NCBI RefSeq assembly: GCF_041438865.1
Contig: NZ_CP109450.1
Coordinates: 1,178,001 to 1,242,000, forward strand
Direction: 5' to 3'
Origin: Streptomyces sp. NBC_01471
GTDB taxonomy: Bacteria; Actinomycetota; Actinomycetes; Streptomycetales; Streptomycetaceae
Length of the DNA: 64,000 nucleotides
Positions 18,603 through 28,044 of this stretch are shown here, one piece after another. The notes below the pieces were generated by a model, which worked only from the letters and a program-made list of their open reading frames with translations, ran no database searches and was not told where the DNA came from. Position 1 is the stretch's first letter; each line of letters begins with the position of its first letter. The position numbers and the translations under genes were made by a program.

Positions 18603-19667
18603 TCAGCGGGCCGTGCGGGTGTGGACGTGCTCCACCAGCCGGGTCAGCGCGTCGGGGTCGGTCGTCGGCATGACGCCGTGGCCGAGGTTGAAGACATGCC
18701 CTTCGAGCCCCGCCGCCGCGGCCAGCACCTCGTCCGCCTTGGCCTCGACCGCCTCCCGGGTGGAGAAGAGGACGGCCGGGTCGAGGTTCCCCTGGAGCGC
18801 CTTGCCGGGGCCGACCCGCCGGGCCGCCTCGTCCATCGGCACCCGCCAGTCGACGCCGACGACATCCGCGCCGGCCTCGCCCATCAGCCCGAGCAGCTCA
18901 CCGGTGCCGACACCGAAGTGGATGCGCGGGACCCCGTACGGCGCCACCGCGTCGAAGACCTTCGCCGAAGCGGGCATCACCGAGCGCCGGTAGTCGGCCG
19001 GGGCGAGGGCGCCCACCCAGGAGTCGAAGAGCTGGACGGCGCTCGCGCCCGCCTCGATCTGGATCCGGAGGAAGGCGGAGGTGATCCCGGCGAGCCGGTC
19101 GAGCAGCTCGGCCCAGAGCTCCGGGTCGCCGTACATCATCGCCTTGGTGTGCTCGTGGTTGCGGGACGGGCCGCCCTCCACGAGGTAACTGGCGAGGGTG
19201 AAGGGCGCACCGGCGAAACCGATGAGCGGCGTCTGTCCCAGCTCGGCGGTGAGCATGCCGATCGCCTCGGTCACGTACCAGACGTCGGCGGGCTCCAGAT
19301 CGCGCAGCTGGGCCAGGTCGGCGCGGGTGCGGATCGGCCGGGCGATCACCGGGCCGACGCCCGGCTTGATGTCGAGGTCGATCCCGATGGCCTTGAGCGG
19401 TACGACGATGTCACTGAAGTAGATCGCCGCGTCCACCTTGTGGCGGCGGACCGGCTGGAGGGTGATCTCGGTGACCATGTCGGGCCGCATGCACGAGTCG
19501 AGCATCGCGGTCCCCTCCCGCACCTTGAGGTACTCGGGGAGTGAGCGTCCGGCCTGCCGCATGAACCAGACAGGGGTGTGCGGCACCGGCTCGCGCCTGC
19601 ACGCCTTGAGGAAGACGGAGTCGGCTGTCGGGTTCTGGGCGCCCAGGGGGCGGTCGTTGGCACTCAC
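18603..19667 (-). CDS. hemE: Uroporphyrinogen decarboxylase
   Basis: 354 residues, GTG start at 19667. The signature [15 protein letters not shown], the active-site [16 protein letters not shown] and [17 protein letters not shown], and [14 protein letters not shown] near the end are all present. It decarboxylates uroporphyrinogen III to coproporphyrinogen III, directly before the HemY step. It is divergent from the DUF3000 gene. Confidence 0.97.
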   Translation of the reverse strand: MSANDRPLGAQNPTADSVFLKACRREPVPHTPVWFMRQAGRSLPEYLKVREGTAMLDSCMRPDMVTEITLQPVRRHKVDAAIYFSDIVVPLKAIGIDLDIKPGVGPVIARPIRTRADLAQLRDLEPADVWYVTEAIGMLTAELGQTPLIGFAGAPFTLASYLVEGGPSRNHEHTKAMMYGDPELWAELLDRLAGITSAFLRIQIEAGASAVQLFDSWVGALAPADYRRSVMPASAKVFDAVAPYGVPRIHFGVGTGELLGLMGEAGADVVGVDWRVPMDEAARRVGPGKALQGNLDPAVLFSTREAVEAKADEVLAAAAGLEGHVFNLGHGVMPTTDPDALTRLVEHVHTRTAR

Positions 19668-19759
19668 GCCGAGAAGTTTCGCATGTGCGGGCGAAGCGGT
19701 TGCCCCGGGCCGGGTGTCCTTCCCCCCGCAACTGCCTCGTTCCGCCTAGTCTTCCCGGC

Positions 19760-20410
19760 ATGGCTGCGGCTCAGGGACGATTTTCAGATGGCGCTGACGG
19801 TATGAACAGCGCGGAGACGGACTCCGTCCCGCCCGCATTCAGGCAGGCGGTCGACGCCTTGCAGTCGGCGCGTCTGCGGCCGGAGATGGAGATCGACCCG
19901 ACCAAGCCGCCACGCAAGCTCGCGCCGTACGCCTACGCGCTGGAGGCCGCGGTCGTCGAGAACGACAACGACCTGGCGGACGGCAGGCTCGTCCTGCTCC
20001 ACGACCCCGACGGTCACGACAGCTGGCAGGGGTCCTTCCGGCTGGTGACGCTCGTCCGCGCGGAGCTGGAGCCCGAGATGGCCGCCGATCCGCTGCTGCC
20101 CGAGGTCTGCTGGTCGTGGCTGACGGGTGCGCTGGAGGGGCGCGGACTGTCGTACGGGGAGGCCAGCGGCACCGTCACCCGCGCCGGGTCGCACTATTTC
20201 GGCGGGCTTTCGGAGCGCAAACCGGCGACCCAGATCGAGATCCGGGCGTCCTGGACCCCGCGCGAAGGACTGGGCGGGGTGCCGGACACCGGGGCGCATC
20301 TGGCCGCCTGGTGCGATCTGCTCTGCCAGATCGCCGGGCTGCCGCCGGTCGGGCCGCCGGACACGGGTGTGGTCTCGCTGCCGCAGCGGCGCGGCCCGCG
20401 CACGCACTGA
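19760..20410 (+). CDS. DUF3000-family protein
   Basis: 216 residues from the ATG at 19760; 19802 is an alternative start. The conserved core is FRQAVDALQSARLRPEMEID, RLVLLHDPDGHDSWQGSFRL and GLSERKPATQIEIRASW. The family is actinobacterial, with no known activity; no catalytic motif is visible. No ribosome site lies at either start, and TAGTCT 7 bases before 19760 suggests a leaderless transcript. The neighbours hemE, response regulator and RNase D are in the same order in other streptomycetes as far as I recall. Confidence 0.85.
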   Translation: MAAAQGRFSDGADGMNSAETDSVPPAFRQAVDALQSARLRPEMEIDPTKPPRKLAPYAYALEAAVVENDNDLADGRLVLLHDPDGHDSWQGSFRLVTLVRAELEPEMAADPLLPEVCWSWLTGALEGRGLSYGEASGTVTRAGSHYFGGLSERKPATQIEIRASWTPREGLGGVPDTGAHLAAWCDLLCQIAGLPPVGPPDTGVVSLPQRRGPRTH

Positions 20411-20435
20411 CGCACCGACGCGCTCGCGCCCCGGC

Positions 20436-20461
20436 CCGTCGGCCCACCGGTGGGCCGACGG
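20436..20461. terminator. Perfect 26-bp palindrome downstream of DUF3000 gene
   Basis: CCGTCGGCCCACC is followed immediately by its exact reverse complement. As RNA this would fold into a strong hairpin with a 4-base loop; 25 bp past the stop, it is best read as the terminator. Confidence 0.75.
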
Positions 20462-20747
20462 CACGGCCCGGGGCCCCCGGCCGGCGCCCGGTCCGGCTCG
20501 CCGCATGACACCCGGGCTCGGCGCACGAACGGAACCACGGGCGGCACGAACAGGGCCTTCGTGGACACGGGCATCTTTCGAACGATCGGTCAGGCATCCG
20601 ATTTGCCCGAATTGTTACTCACTAAATCGTGATCATTCTCTAAAGGCGGGCGGGTTTGCTGCCGAAGAAGTCTGTGACCCTTCAAGCACGGTTCGCCCCG
20701 GCTCTTCCCCCGGCCGGCATTCGTTCCGCACCTTCCCAGGAGGCCTG
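20462..20747 (+). promoter_or_regulatory. Leader and promoter region of the orphan response regulator
   Basis: The rest of a 337-bp gap without a gene. The stretch 20600-20645 is AT-rich for this genome and holds TTGTTA (20613-20618) and, 17 bases on, TTCTCT (20636-20641), a weak -35/-10 pair. TCAC-N6-GTGA (20619-20632) is an inverted repeat lying in the spacer. CCAGGAGG (20736-20743) is the ribosome site for the GTG at 20748. No ORF with convincing codon bias was seen. Confidence 0.35.
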
Positions 20748-21404
20748 GTGTCCGTTCTCCTCGAGCAGCCCGCAAGCCTGGTCGCCTACCGCCCGAACAA
20801 GCCGACGGCCATGGTCGTCGTGGCCGACCCGCGCGTCCGCTCCACCGTCACCCGCCATCTGTGGGCCCTCGGAGTACGTGACGTCATCGAGGCGTCGTCC
20901 ATCGCGGAGGCCCGTCCCCGCGTCGGCAAACCACGTGACATCTGCGTGGCCGACGTCCACCTGCCCGACGGTTCCGGGCTGACCCTGCTGTCCGAGACCC
21001 GGGCCGCCGGCTGGCCCAACGGTCTGGCACTCTCCGCCGCCGACGACATCGGCGCCGTGCGCAACGCCCTCGCGGGCGGCGTCAAGGGCTATGTCGTCAC
21101 CGGCACCCGCAACAACATCGGCCACCCGACCCGGCCCGGCGCCGCACCCATCGGCGCCGCCCGGATGCAGCGCCGCCCCCCGGGCACCCCGAGCCACCCG
21201 GGTGGCTACCGCGAGCTCTCCGGCCGTGAGGTCGAAGTGCTGCGGCTGGTCGCCGAAGGTCAGTCCAACAAGGCCATCGGCGTCTCCATGGGGCTCTCCG
21301 CCCTGACCGTCAAGAGCCACCTCGCCCGCATCGCGCGCAAGCTCGGCACGGGCGACCGGGCCGGGATGGTCGCGGTCGCGCTGCGTACCGGAATCATCCA
21401 CTGA
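20748..21404 (+). CDS. Orphan NarL/LuxR-type response regulator
   Basis: 218 residues from the GTG at 20748 (AGGAGG 5 bases upstream). The receiver domain (about 18-125) keeps the phosphoacceptor Asp69 in ICVADVHLPDGSG and the Lys in GGVKGYV, but near the N-terminus only one acidic residue (VVADP) stands where a pair is usual, so phosphorylation may be weak. The C-terminal LuxR helix-turn-helix reads LSGREVEVLRLVAEGQSNKA then TVKSHLARIARKLGTGDRA. No histidine kinase is adjacent. From memory it corresponds to S. coelicolor SCO6029. Confidence 0.92.
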   Translation: MSVLLEQPASLVAYRPNKPTAMVVVADPRVRSTVTRHLWALGVRDVIEASSIAEARPRVGKPRDICVADVHLPDGSGLTLLSETRAAGWPNGLALSAADDIGAVRNALAGGVKGYVVTGTRNNIGHPTRPGAAPIGAARMQRRPPGTPSHPGGYRELSGREVEVLRLVAEGQSNKAIGVSMGLSALTVKSHLARIARKLGTGDRAGMVAVALRTGIIH

Positions 21405-21510
21405 CGTGATCCGCCCGACAGGGCGGACCACGGCACGGCACTGACTGGTTTCAGCCCCCTCAGCACCCGTCGACGCAGCGTTACGTCGGCGGGTGCTGTG
21501 CGTTCACCGA

Positions 21511-21522
21511 TACCCTTGACGG
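21511..21522 (+). promoter_or_regulatory. Predicted -10 of a leaderless RNase D transcript
   Basis: TACCCT (21511-21516) lies 6 bases before the GTG at 21523, the same arrangement as at zapE; no ribosome site is present. Confidence 0.4.
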
Positions 21523-22806
21523 GTGACCGACGCTCAAGAGACCGCAGCAGAGACAGCACTGCGAACCACTGGGGGCGCTCCCCCGGACGACGTCGAACAG
21601 GCGCCGATCCCCTTGCTGGAGCCCCGCGAGGGCATTCCGCCGGTGGTTGCCACCGATGAAGCACTGGCCGCTGTCGTGGCGGCGTTCGCCGCGGGGACGG
21701 GGCCGGTCGCCGTCGACGCCGAGCGCGCGTCCGGCTACCGGTACGGGCAGCGGGCCTACCTGGTGCAGCTGCGCCGCGAGGGCGCGGGCAGCGCCCTCGT
21801 CGATCCGGTCGGCTGCCCCGACCTCTCCGCCCTCGGCGCGGCCGTCGCCGACGCCGAGTGGGTGCTGCACGCCGCCACCCAGGACCTCCCGTGCCTGCGG
21901 GAAATAGGCATGATTCCCACCCGGATCTTCGACACCGAGCTGGCCGGGCGCCTGGCGGGCTTCCCGCGGGTCGGCCTCGGCGCGATGGTCGAGAGCGTGC
22001 TCGGCTTCACGCTGGAGAAGGGCCACTCGGCGGTCGACTGGTCGACCCGTCCACTGCCCGAGCCGTGGCTGCGCTACGCCGCGCTCGACGTGGAACTGCT
22101 GGTCGACCTCCGGGACGCCCTGGAGGAGGAGCTGGACCGGCAGGGGAAGCTGGGCTGGGCGATGGAGGAGTTCGACGCCATCGCGTCGGCGCCGCCCGCC
22201 CCGCCGCGCAAGGACCCCTGGCGCCGTACGTCCGGGATGCACAAGGTGCGCAGGCGCCGTCAGATGGCGGTGGTACGGGAGCTGTGGAACACCCGCGACG
22301 CGGTGGCGCAGCGGCGGGACGTCTCCCCCGGGAAGGTCCTCGGTGACGGTGCGATCGTCGAGGCGGCCCTCGGCCTCCCGGCGAATCTCCAGGAGCTCAC
22401 CGCACTGCCCGGTTTCGGCCACCGCATGGGCAAGCGCCAGCTGGAGCAGTGGCAGGCGGCCGTCGACCGGGCCAAGGCGCTTCCCGACACCGCGCTCCCG
22501 CAGCCGGGGCAGCAGGTGGCCGGCCCGCCGCCGCCCCGCGCCTGGGCGGACAAGGACCCGGCCGCCGCCGCCCGGCTCTCCGCGGCGCGCGCGGCCGTGT
22601 CGGCCCTCGCCGATGAGCTGAACATGCCGCAGGAGAACCTGATGACCCCGGACACCGTGCGCCGGGTGTGCTGGGAGCCGCCGCGGGAGCGGACGGTGGA
22701 GAAGATCTCAGCCGTTCTCACCGGGCTCGGCGCCCGGAACTGGCAGATCGAGCAGGTCGCTCCGCTGCTGACGGCCGCGGTCCAGGACGCTCCCGCCGAG
22801 AGCTGA
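21523..22806 (+). CDS. Ribonuclease D-like DEDD exonuclease with HRDC domain
   Basis: 427 residues, GTG start. DEDD 3'-5' exonuclease domain (about 40-215): VDAERASGYRYGQRAYLVQL holds the first Asp/Glu pair (D65, E67), LHAATQDLPCL the second Asp region, and LRYAALDVELLVDLRD the last. The HRDC domain (about 235-315) includes DVSPGKVLGDGAIVEAA and LTALPGFGHRMGKRQ. RNase D trims 3' ends of structured RNAs, especially tRNA precursors. A perfect terminator hairpin follows. Confidence 0.94.
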   Translation: MTDAQETAAETALRTTGGAPPDDVEQAPIPLLEPREGIPPVVATDEALAAVVAAFAAGTGPVAVDAERASGYRYGQRAYLVQLRREGAGSALVDPVGCPDLSALGAAVADAEWVLHAATQDLPCLREIGMIPTRIFDTELAGRLAGFPRVGLGAMVESVLGFTLEKGHSAVDWSTRPLPEPWLRYAALDVELLVDLRDALEEELDRQGKLGWAMEEFDAIASAPPAPPRKDPWRRTSGMHKVRRRRQMAVVRELWNTRDAVAQRRDVSPGKVLGDGAIVEAALGLPANLQELTALPGFGHRMGKRQLEQWQAAVDRAKALPDTALPQPGQQVAGPPPPRAWADKDPAAAARLSAARAAVSALADELNMPQENLMTPDTVRRVCWEPPRERTVEKISAVLTGLGARNWQIEQVAPLLTAAVQDAPAES

Positions 22807-22811
22807 CACGA

Positions 22812-22843
22812 CCGGGTCTGCGGCGCCCCCGCCGCAGACCCGG
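22812..22843 (+). terminator. Terminator of RNase D gene
   Basis: CCGGGTCTGCGGCG pairs perfectly with CGCCGCAGACCCGG over a CCCC loop, 6 bp past the stop codon. Confidence 0.85.
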
Positions 22844-22857
22844 AAAACACCAAGACC

Positions 22858-22894
22858 GGACCGTATCCAACACGGTCCAACAGCTTTAGGCTGT
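22858..22894. promoter_or_regulatory. Two inverted repeats upstream of the GH35 gene
   Basis: GGACCGT-N7-ACGGTCC (22858-22878) and ACAGC-TTTAG-GCTGT (22880-22894) lie back to back 50-85 bp before the GH35 start. They look like operator half-sites for a sugar-responsive repressor; no regulator gene is adjacent. Confidence 0.45.
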
Positions 22895-22942
22895 GCTTCG
22901 CATCAGATTCTTTCAGCATGTCCATGCGAGCGAAGGAATGAC

Positions 22943-25900
22943 ATGCACACGCCACTAAGACGCTCCCTCACCGCCGCACTCGCCGTGCTGGCGCTCAGCG
23001 CCGGTGCGCTCACCTCGGCCGCGGGCGCGGAGCGGCCCGCGCGGGACGCCGCACCCCCCACCGCAGCCGCAGCCGCCGCACACACCGCCGTACACACCGT
23101 CGGGCACGACGACACCGCCCTGACCATCGACGGCAAGCGCCTGAACATCTGGTCCGGCGAGTTCCACTACTGGCGGCTGCCCAGCCCCGACGCCTGGCGC
23201 GATGTCCTGCAGAAGATGAAGGCGGGCGGTTTCAACGCCGCGTCCATCTACTTCGACTGGGACTTCCACTCGCCCAAGCCCGGCGTCTACGACTTCAAGG
23301 GCATCCGCGACGTCGACAAGCTCCTCGACATCGCCCAGGAGGCGGGCATCTACGTCATCGCCCGCCCCGGCCCGTACATCAACGCGGAGACGGACGGCGG
23401 CGGCTTCCCCGGCTGGCTGACCCAGCAGAAGGGCAAGGCCCGGACGACCGCGCCCGACTATCTGGCCGCGGCCGACGAGTGGCTCTCGAAGATCGACCCG
23501 ATCATCGCCCGGCACCAGCTGACCAACGGCACGGGCTCGGTGATCGCCTACCAGGTCGAGAACGAGTACTACCAGGACACCCCCGACGGCCACGCCTACA
23601 TCCAGCACCTGGTGGACAAGGCGCACGCCGACGGCATCACCGTCCCGCTGACCGGTAACCACAACGGCGTCTTCGCCAAGGAACTGGACATCGACGGGCA
23701 CGACTCGTACCCCCAGGGCTTCACCTGCTCAACTCCGGACAAGTGGAGCGGACTGCCCGATCTCTCCGGTGCGAAGAAGGCAGGACAACCGCTATTTCTG
23801 GCCGAATTCCAGGGCGGTTCGTTCGACCCCTGGGGCGGGTCCGGTTTCGACAAATGCCGGCAGCTGACCGACGGCGACTTCGAGAAGGCCTCGTACGAGA
23901 ACAACATCGCCTCCGGGGCCACCATGCAGAACTTCTACATGGCGTACGGCGGCACCTCCTGGGGCTGGCTGCCCTCGCCGGGCGCGGTCTACAGCTCGTA
24001 CGACTACGGCGCGCCGATCCAGGAGGACAGGCAGCTCAGTGAGAAGTACCTGACCGACAAGCGGCTCGGGTATCTCGTGCAGTCGCTCGCCCCGCTCACG
24101 AAGACCGGGCCGCTGGCGGCAGCCGCACCGGAGAACTCCGCGGTGCAGCGCCGCGACCGGCGCAACCCCGACGACGGGACCACGATCACCGTCGTCCGCC
24201 ACAAGGACGTCAACAACAAAGCGAAGGACACCACGCACCTGGCGCTCGGCGGCTATCCGTCGGTGCCGCAGGAACCGGGGACCGCGCTGACGGTCGACGG
24301 GCGCGATTCCAAGCTGCTGGTCTCCGACTACGCCATGGACCACCAGCAGCTGCGGTACTCGACGTCGGAGCTCATGACGCACGGGACCTTCGGCCGGCGT
24401 GACGTGGCGCTGCTGTACGGACGGCACGGCCAGGACGGTGAGACCGTACTGCGGTACGCCGCGAAGCCGGACGTCCGGGTGACCGGCGGGACGGTGAAAC
24501 AGAGCTGGGACCCGGCCACCGGCGACCTGCGTCTCGACTACCGGCACGACGGGCTCGCGAAGGTGCTCATCACCCCGCCCGGCGCGAAGACCCCGCTGCT
24601 GCTCCTGCTCGCCGACGACGCGACGGCCGACACCTACTGGCGGCTCGACACCCCGCAGGGGCCGGTGCTGGCCAACGGTCCCGAGCTGCTGCGCACCAGT
24701 GCGTACGCGAACGGGGTGCTGAGGCTGACGGGCGACACCGGCAAGGCGTCGAAGCTGAACGTCATCACCGGGACCCCCGCCACCTCGGTGAGCTGGAACG
24801 GGAAGCCCGCCCGGGGCGCGCTGGACACCACCGGGGCCGCGCTCGCCGGTCCGAAGCCGGTCGCCCTGCCGAAGCTGGGCACGTGGAAGTACCAGCGCGA
24901 GACACCGGAGGCGCAGCCCGGCTTCGACGACGCCGCCTGGCGGGCCGCCGACCGGCAGACGCCGGCGGCCGACGACTACGGCTTCCACGCGGGCTCCGTC
25001 TGGTACCGGGGGCACTTCTCGGCGGCCGGCACGGAGAGCGCCGTACAGGTCAACGCGAGTACCGGCAGGGCCGGTTCGTATCTGGCCTGGCTCAACGGCA
25101 CGTATCTCGGCAGCTCCGACTCGGCCACCCACACCTTCACCGTCCCGCCGGGCACGCTGAAACCCGGCAAGGACAACGTGCTCGCGGTGCTGGCCGCCGA
25201 CATGGCGCACGAGCAGGACGGCGGGGTGAACGACAGCCACAAGCAGCCGCGCGGACTGACATCGGTACGTCTCGTGGGCTCGGCACGGCAGATCGGCTGG
25301 CGGATCCAGGGCGCACTCGGCGGCGAGAACCTCGTCGACCCGGTGCGTGGCCCGCTCAACACCGGTGGCCTGTACGGCGAGCGGCAGGGCATGCACCTGC
25401 CCGGCTACCCGGACACCACGTGGCCGGACGTCTCGCTGCCGGACACCCGCAAGGGCGCACCCGGGGTCTCCTGGTACCGCACGGGCTTCGATCTCCGGCT
25501 GCCGAAGGACCAGGACGTCCCTATGGGGCTGACCTTCGCGGACGACAAGGCGAAGAACTACCGGGCGCTGGTGTACGTCAACGGCTGGATGGTCGGCCTC
25601 TACATCAACGACCTCGGGCCGCAGACCAGTTTCCCGGTGCAGCCGGGGATGCTCCGCACCGACGGGCACAACACGGTCGCCATCGCCGTCATCGGTGAGG
25701 ACACCGCGGGCGACGGGCTCGGCAGGGTGTCGCTGGAGGAGTACGGGAACCACACGACCCCGCTGCGGTACGGCGACATCGCGTCGCCGGGGTGGTCGGC
25801 CGCGGTGAACCACGACCCGAAGGCCACGGCGGATGTGCGGATCACCGCGCCGGACAGCGTCGGGCGGGGCGGCACGGGCACGGTGACCGCCGCCTTCACC

Positions 25901-26590
25901 CCGCGCGCGACGACGGCGCGCGACGCCTCGCTGGCGCTGCGGCTGCCCGACGGGTGGAAGGCGGACACAGCGGTCCGCAGACCGCTGGGCGATGTACGGG
26001 CCGGGCGGACGGTGACGCGCACCTGGCAGGTCACAGCGCCGGCGGGCCCGCAGCCGTGGTCAGCCGTGCTGTCGGCCGCGGCCCGCTACTCGGGGCGCGG
26101 CTCGGCGGCGGCGGCCGTGAGTGTGGCGTCACCGCCGCCCGCGCCCGGGGCCGGGAAACACGACCTCTCCGCTCTGGACTTCACCGCCACCAACGGATGG
26201 GGTCCGGTGGAGCGCGACTCCTCCAACGGCGAGGAGGCCGCCGGGGACGGGAGACCGATGTCCGTCGCGGGCACCGCGTACGCGAAGGGTCTCGGGACGA
26301 ACGCGGACAGCGACATCACCGCCTATCTGGGCGGGGCCTGCACCCGTTTCACCGCGTCGGCCGGGGTGGACGACGAGACGGACGGCGGCGGCTCGGTGAC
26401 CTTCACCGTGCTGGCCGACGGGAAACAGGTCGCCACCACTCCGGTGCTCAAGGGGAAGCAGAAGGCCGTGGCCCTCGACGCGGACGTGACGGGCGCGCAG
26501 GTGGTGGACCTGGTCGTCGGTGACGGCGGCGACGGCAACGGACTCGACCACGGGGACTGGGGCGCCGCGTCGGTGAGCTGTACGGGCTGA
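22943..26590 (+). CDS. Secreted GH35 beta-galactosidase, multidomain
   Basis: 1215 residues. A Sec signal (RRSLTAALAVLALSAGALTSA) is followed by the GH35 TIM barrel (about 50-380) opening with RLNIWSGEFHYWRLPSPDAW. The clan-A Asn-Glu pair AYQVENEY gives the acid/base Glu208, and LFLAEFQGG the nucleophile Glu288. Jelly-roll/galactose-binding-like domains fill the middle (PGFDDAAWRAADRQTP; VSWYRTGFDLRLP). A NEW3-type domain (about 965-1060) and a C-terminal NPCBM carbohydrate-binding module (about 1073-1215) follow. The enzyme likely removes beta-galactosyl ends from plant or exopolysaccharide polymers outside the cell. GAAGGA precedes the ATG. It is a single-gene unit with its own operator-like repeats and terminator. 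Confidence 0.94.
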   Translation: MHTPLRRSLTAALAVLALSAGALTSAAGAERPARDAAPPTAAAAAAHTAVHTVGHDDTALTIDGKRLNIWSGEFHYWRLPSPDAWRDVLQKMKAGGFNAASIYFDWDFHSPKPGVYDFKGIRDVDKLLDIAQEAGIYVIARPGPYINAETDGGGFPGWLTQQKGKARTTAPDYLAAADEWLSKIDPIIARHQLTNGTGSVIAYQVENEYYQDTPDGHAYIQHLVDKAHADGITVPLTGNHNGVFAKELDIDGHDSYPQGFTCSTPDKWSGLPDLSGAKKAGQPLFLAEFQGGSFDPWGGSGFDKCRQLTDGDFEKASYENNIASGATMQNFYMAYGGTSWGWLPSPGAVYSSYDYGAPIQEDRQLSEKYLTDKRLGYLVQSLAPLTKTGPLAAAAPENSAVQRRDRRNPDDGTTITVVRHKDVNNKAKDTTHLALGGYPSVPQEPGTALTVDGRDSKLLVSDYAMDHQQLRYSTSELMTHGTFGRRDVALLYGRHGQDGETVLRYAAKPDVRVTGGTVKQSWDPATGDLRLDYRHDGLAKVLITPPGAKTPLLLLLADDATADTYWRLDTPQGPVLANGPELLRTSAYANGVLRLTGDTGKASKLNVITGTPATSVSWNGKPARGALDTTGAALAGPKPVALPKLGTWKYQRETPEAQPGFDDAAWRAADRQTPAADDYGFHAGSVWYRGHFSAAGTESAVQVNASTGRAGSYLAWLNGTYLGSSDSATHTFTVPPGTLKPGKDNVLAVLAADMAHEQDGGVNDSHKQPRGLTSVRLVGSARQIGWRIQGALGGENLVDPVRGPLNTGGLYGERQGMHLPGYPDTTWPDVSLPDTRKGAPGVSWYRTGFDLRLPKDQDVPMGLTFADDKAKNYRALVYVNGWMVGLYINDLGPQTSFPVQPGMLRTDGHNTVAIAVIGEDTAGDGLGRVSLEEYGNHTTPLRYGDIASPGWSAAVNHDPKATADVRITAPDSVGRGGTGTVTAAFTPRATTARDASLALRLPDGWKADTAVRRPLGDVRAGRTVTRTWQVTAPAGPQPWSAVLSAAARYSGRGSAAAAVSVASPPPAPGAGKHDLSALDFTATNGWGPVERDSSNGEEAAGDGRPMSVAGTAYAKGLGTNADSDITAYLGGACTRFTASAGVDDETDGGGSVTFTVLADGKQVATTPVLKGKQKAVALDADVTGAQVVDLVVGDGGDGNGLDHGDWGAASVSCTG

Positions 26591-26651
26591 GCGGCTGCTG
26601 TACGGGCCGGGCGGCCGATTGGCTGACCGCCGGGCGCCCTGACACAGCGGT

Positions 26652-26687
26652 ACGCCGGGCGGGTCCGTTCGCGGGCCCGCCCGGCGT
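26652..26687 (+). terminator. Terminator of GH35 gene
   Basis: ACGCCGGGCGGGTCC pairs with GGGCCCGCCCGGCGT (15 bp, one G-U) over a 6-base loop. Confidence 0.8.
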
Positions 26688-26723
26688 GTGACCTTCGACG
26701 CTCCCGCCCCAAGGACTGGGCAG

Positions 26724-26747
26724 CATGGTTACCCGTGGGTAGCATGG
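26724..26747. promoter_or_regulatory. Palindrome TACCCGTGGGTA upstream of thiolase
   Basis: TACCC-GT-GGGTA (26730-26741) is flanked on each side by a GCATGG direct repeat. It resembles operators of TetR-type acyl-CoA-sensing repressors of beta-oxidation genes; no regulator is encoded here. Confidence 0.45.
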
Positions 26748-26814
26748 CCTTGTGCAGCGCGCTCCGGCGTGCCCGCAGCAGCAGTGCCATCCCGCACCCT
26801 GGAGGAGAGCCATC

Positions 26815-28044
26815 GTGCCTCGTACCATCCGGGACGTCGTCTTCGTCGACGGCGTCCGCACCCCGTTCGGCAAGGCGGGCCCGAAGGGCATCTACCACGA
26901 GACCCGCGCCGACGATCTCGTCGTGAAGGCGATCCGGGAGCTGCTGCGCCGCAACCCGGATCTGGACCCCGCGAAGATCGACGAGGTGGCCATCGCGGCG
27001 ACCACGCAGATCGGCGACCAGGGCCTGACCCTCGGGCGCACCGCGGGCATCCTGGCCGGGCTGCCGCAGTCCGTGCCGGGCTTCTCCGTCGACCGCATGT
27101 GCGCGGGCGCGATGACCGCCGTGACGGCGACCGCGGGCTCCATCGCCTTCGGCGCGTACGACATCGTCCTCGCGGGCGGCGTCGAGCACATGGGACGCCA
27201 CCCGATGGGCGAGGGCGTCGACCCGAACCCCCGGTTCGTCTCCGAGAAGCTGGTCGACGAGTCGGCCCTCTTCATGGGCATGACCGCGGAGAACCTGCAC
27301 GACCGCTACCCCACGATCACCAAGCAGCGCACCGACGAGTACGCGGTGCGCTCGCAGGAGAAGGCCGCCAAGGCGTACGCCAACGGCAAGATCCAGCAGG
27401 ACCTGGTGCCCGTGTCGGTGCGCAGGACCAACCCCGAGGCCGGGGAGACCGGCTGGGGCCTGGCCACCGCCGACGAGCCGATGCGTCCCGGCACCAGCAT
27501 GGAGTCGCTCGCCGGTCTCAAGACGCCGTTCCGTGCGCACGGCCGGGTCACCGCGGGCAACGCCGCCGGGCTCAACGACGGCGCCACCGCCTCGCTGCTC
27601 GCCTCCGAGGAGACGGCGCGCGAGCTGGGGCTGCCGGTCAGGATGCGCCTGGTGTCGTACGCGTACGCCGGCGTCGAGCCCGAGGTCATGGGCTACGGTC
27701 CGATCCCGTCGACCGAGAAGGCCCTCGCCAAGGCGGGGCTCTCCATCGACGACATCGGTCTCTTCGAGATCAACGAGGCCTTCGCCGTCCAGGTGCTCGC
27801 CTTCCTGGAGCACTACGGCATCGCCGACGACGACGCGCGCGTCAACCAGTACGGCGGCGCCATCGCCTTCGGCCACCCGCTCGCCTCCTCCGGCGTGCGT
27901 CTGATGACGCAGCTGGCGCGGCAGTTCGAGGAGCAGCCGCAGGTCCGCTACGGCCTGACCACGATGTGTGTCGGCTTCGGCATGGGCGCCTCCGTCATCT
28001 GGGAGAACCCGAACTTCGACACGACAGCCGGAGGCACCAAGTGA
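26815..28044 (+). CDS. Acetyl-CoA acyltransferase (thiolase, FadA type)
   Basis: 409 residues from the GTG at 26815, behind GGAGGAGAG. The thiolase catalytic set is complete: Cys96 in SVDRMCAGAMTAV, the His in GGAIAFGHPLASSG and the Cys in TMCVGFGMGAS. Together with the overlapping next gene it forms a two-subunit fatty-acid oxidation complex, cleaving 3-ketoacyl-CoA to acetyl-CoA. An in-frame ATG at 26752 has no ribosome site. As recalled, the equivalent S. coelicolor pair is SCO6027-SCO6026. Confidence 0.95.
   Translation: MPRTIRDVVFVDGVRTPFGKAGPKGIYHETRADDLVVKAIRELLRRNPDLDPAKIDEVAIAATTQIGDQGLTLGRTAGILAGLPQSVPGFSVDRMCAGAMTAVTATAGSIAFGAYDIVLAGGVEHMGRHPMGEGVDPNPRFVSEKLVDESALFMGMTAENLHDRYPTITKQRTDEYAVRSQEKAAKAYANGKIQQDLVPVSVRRTNPEAGETGWGLATADEPMRPGTSMESLAGLKTPFRAHGRVTAGNAAGLNDGATASLLASEETARELGLPVRMRLVSYAYAGVEPEVMGYGPIPSTEKALAKAGLSIDDIGLFEINEAFAVQVLAFLEHYGIADDDARVNQYGGAIAFGHPLASSGVRLMTQLARQFEEQPQVRYGLTTMCVGFGMGASVIWENPNFDTTAGGTK

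Noticed and set aside
20613..20641. Consensus-like -35/-10 promoter for the response regulator
   Set aside because: TTGTTA is fair but TTCTCT is a poor -10; kept only as a weak regulatory note.
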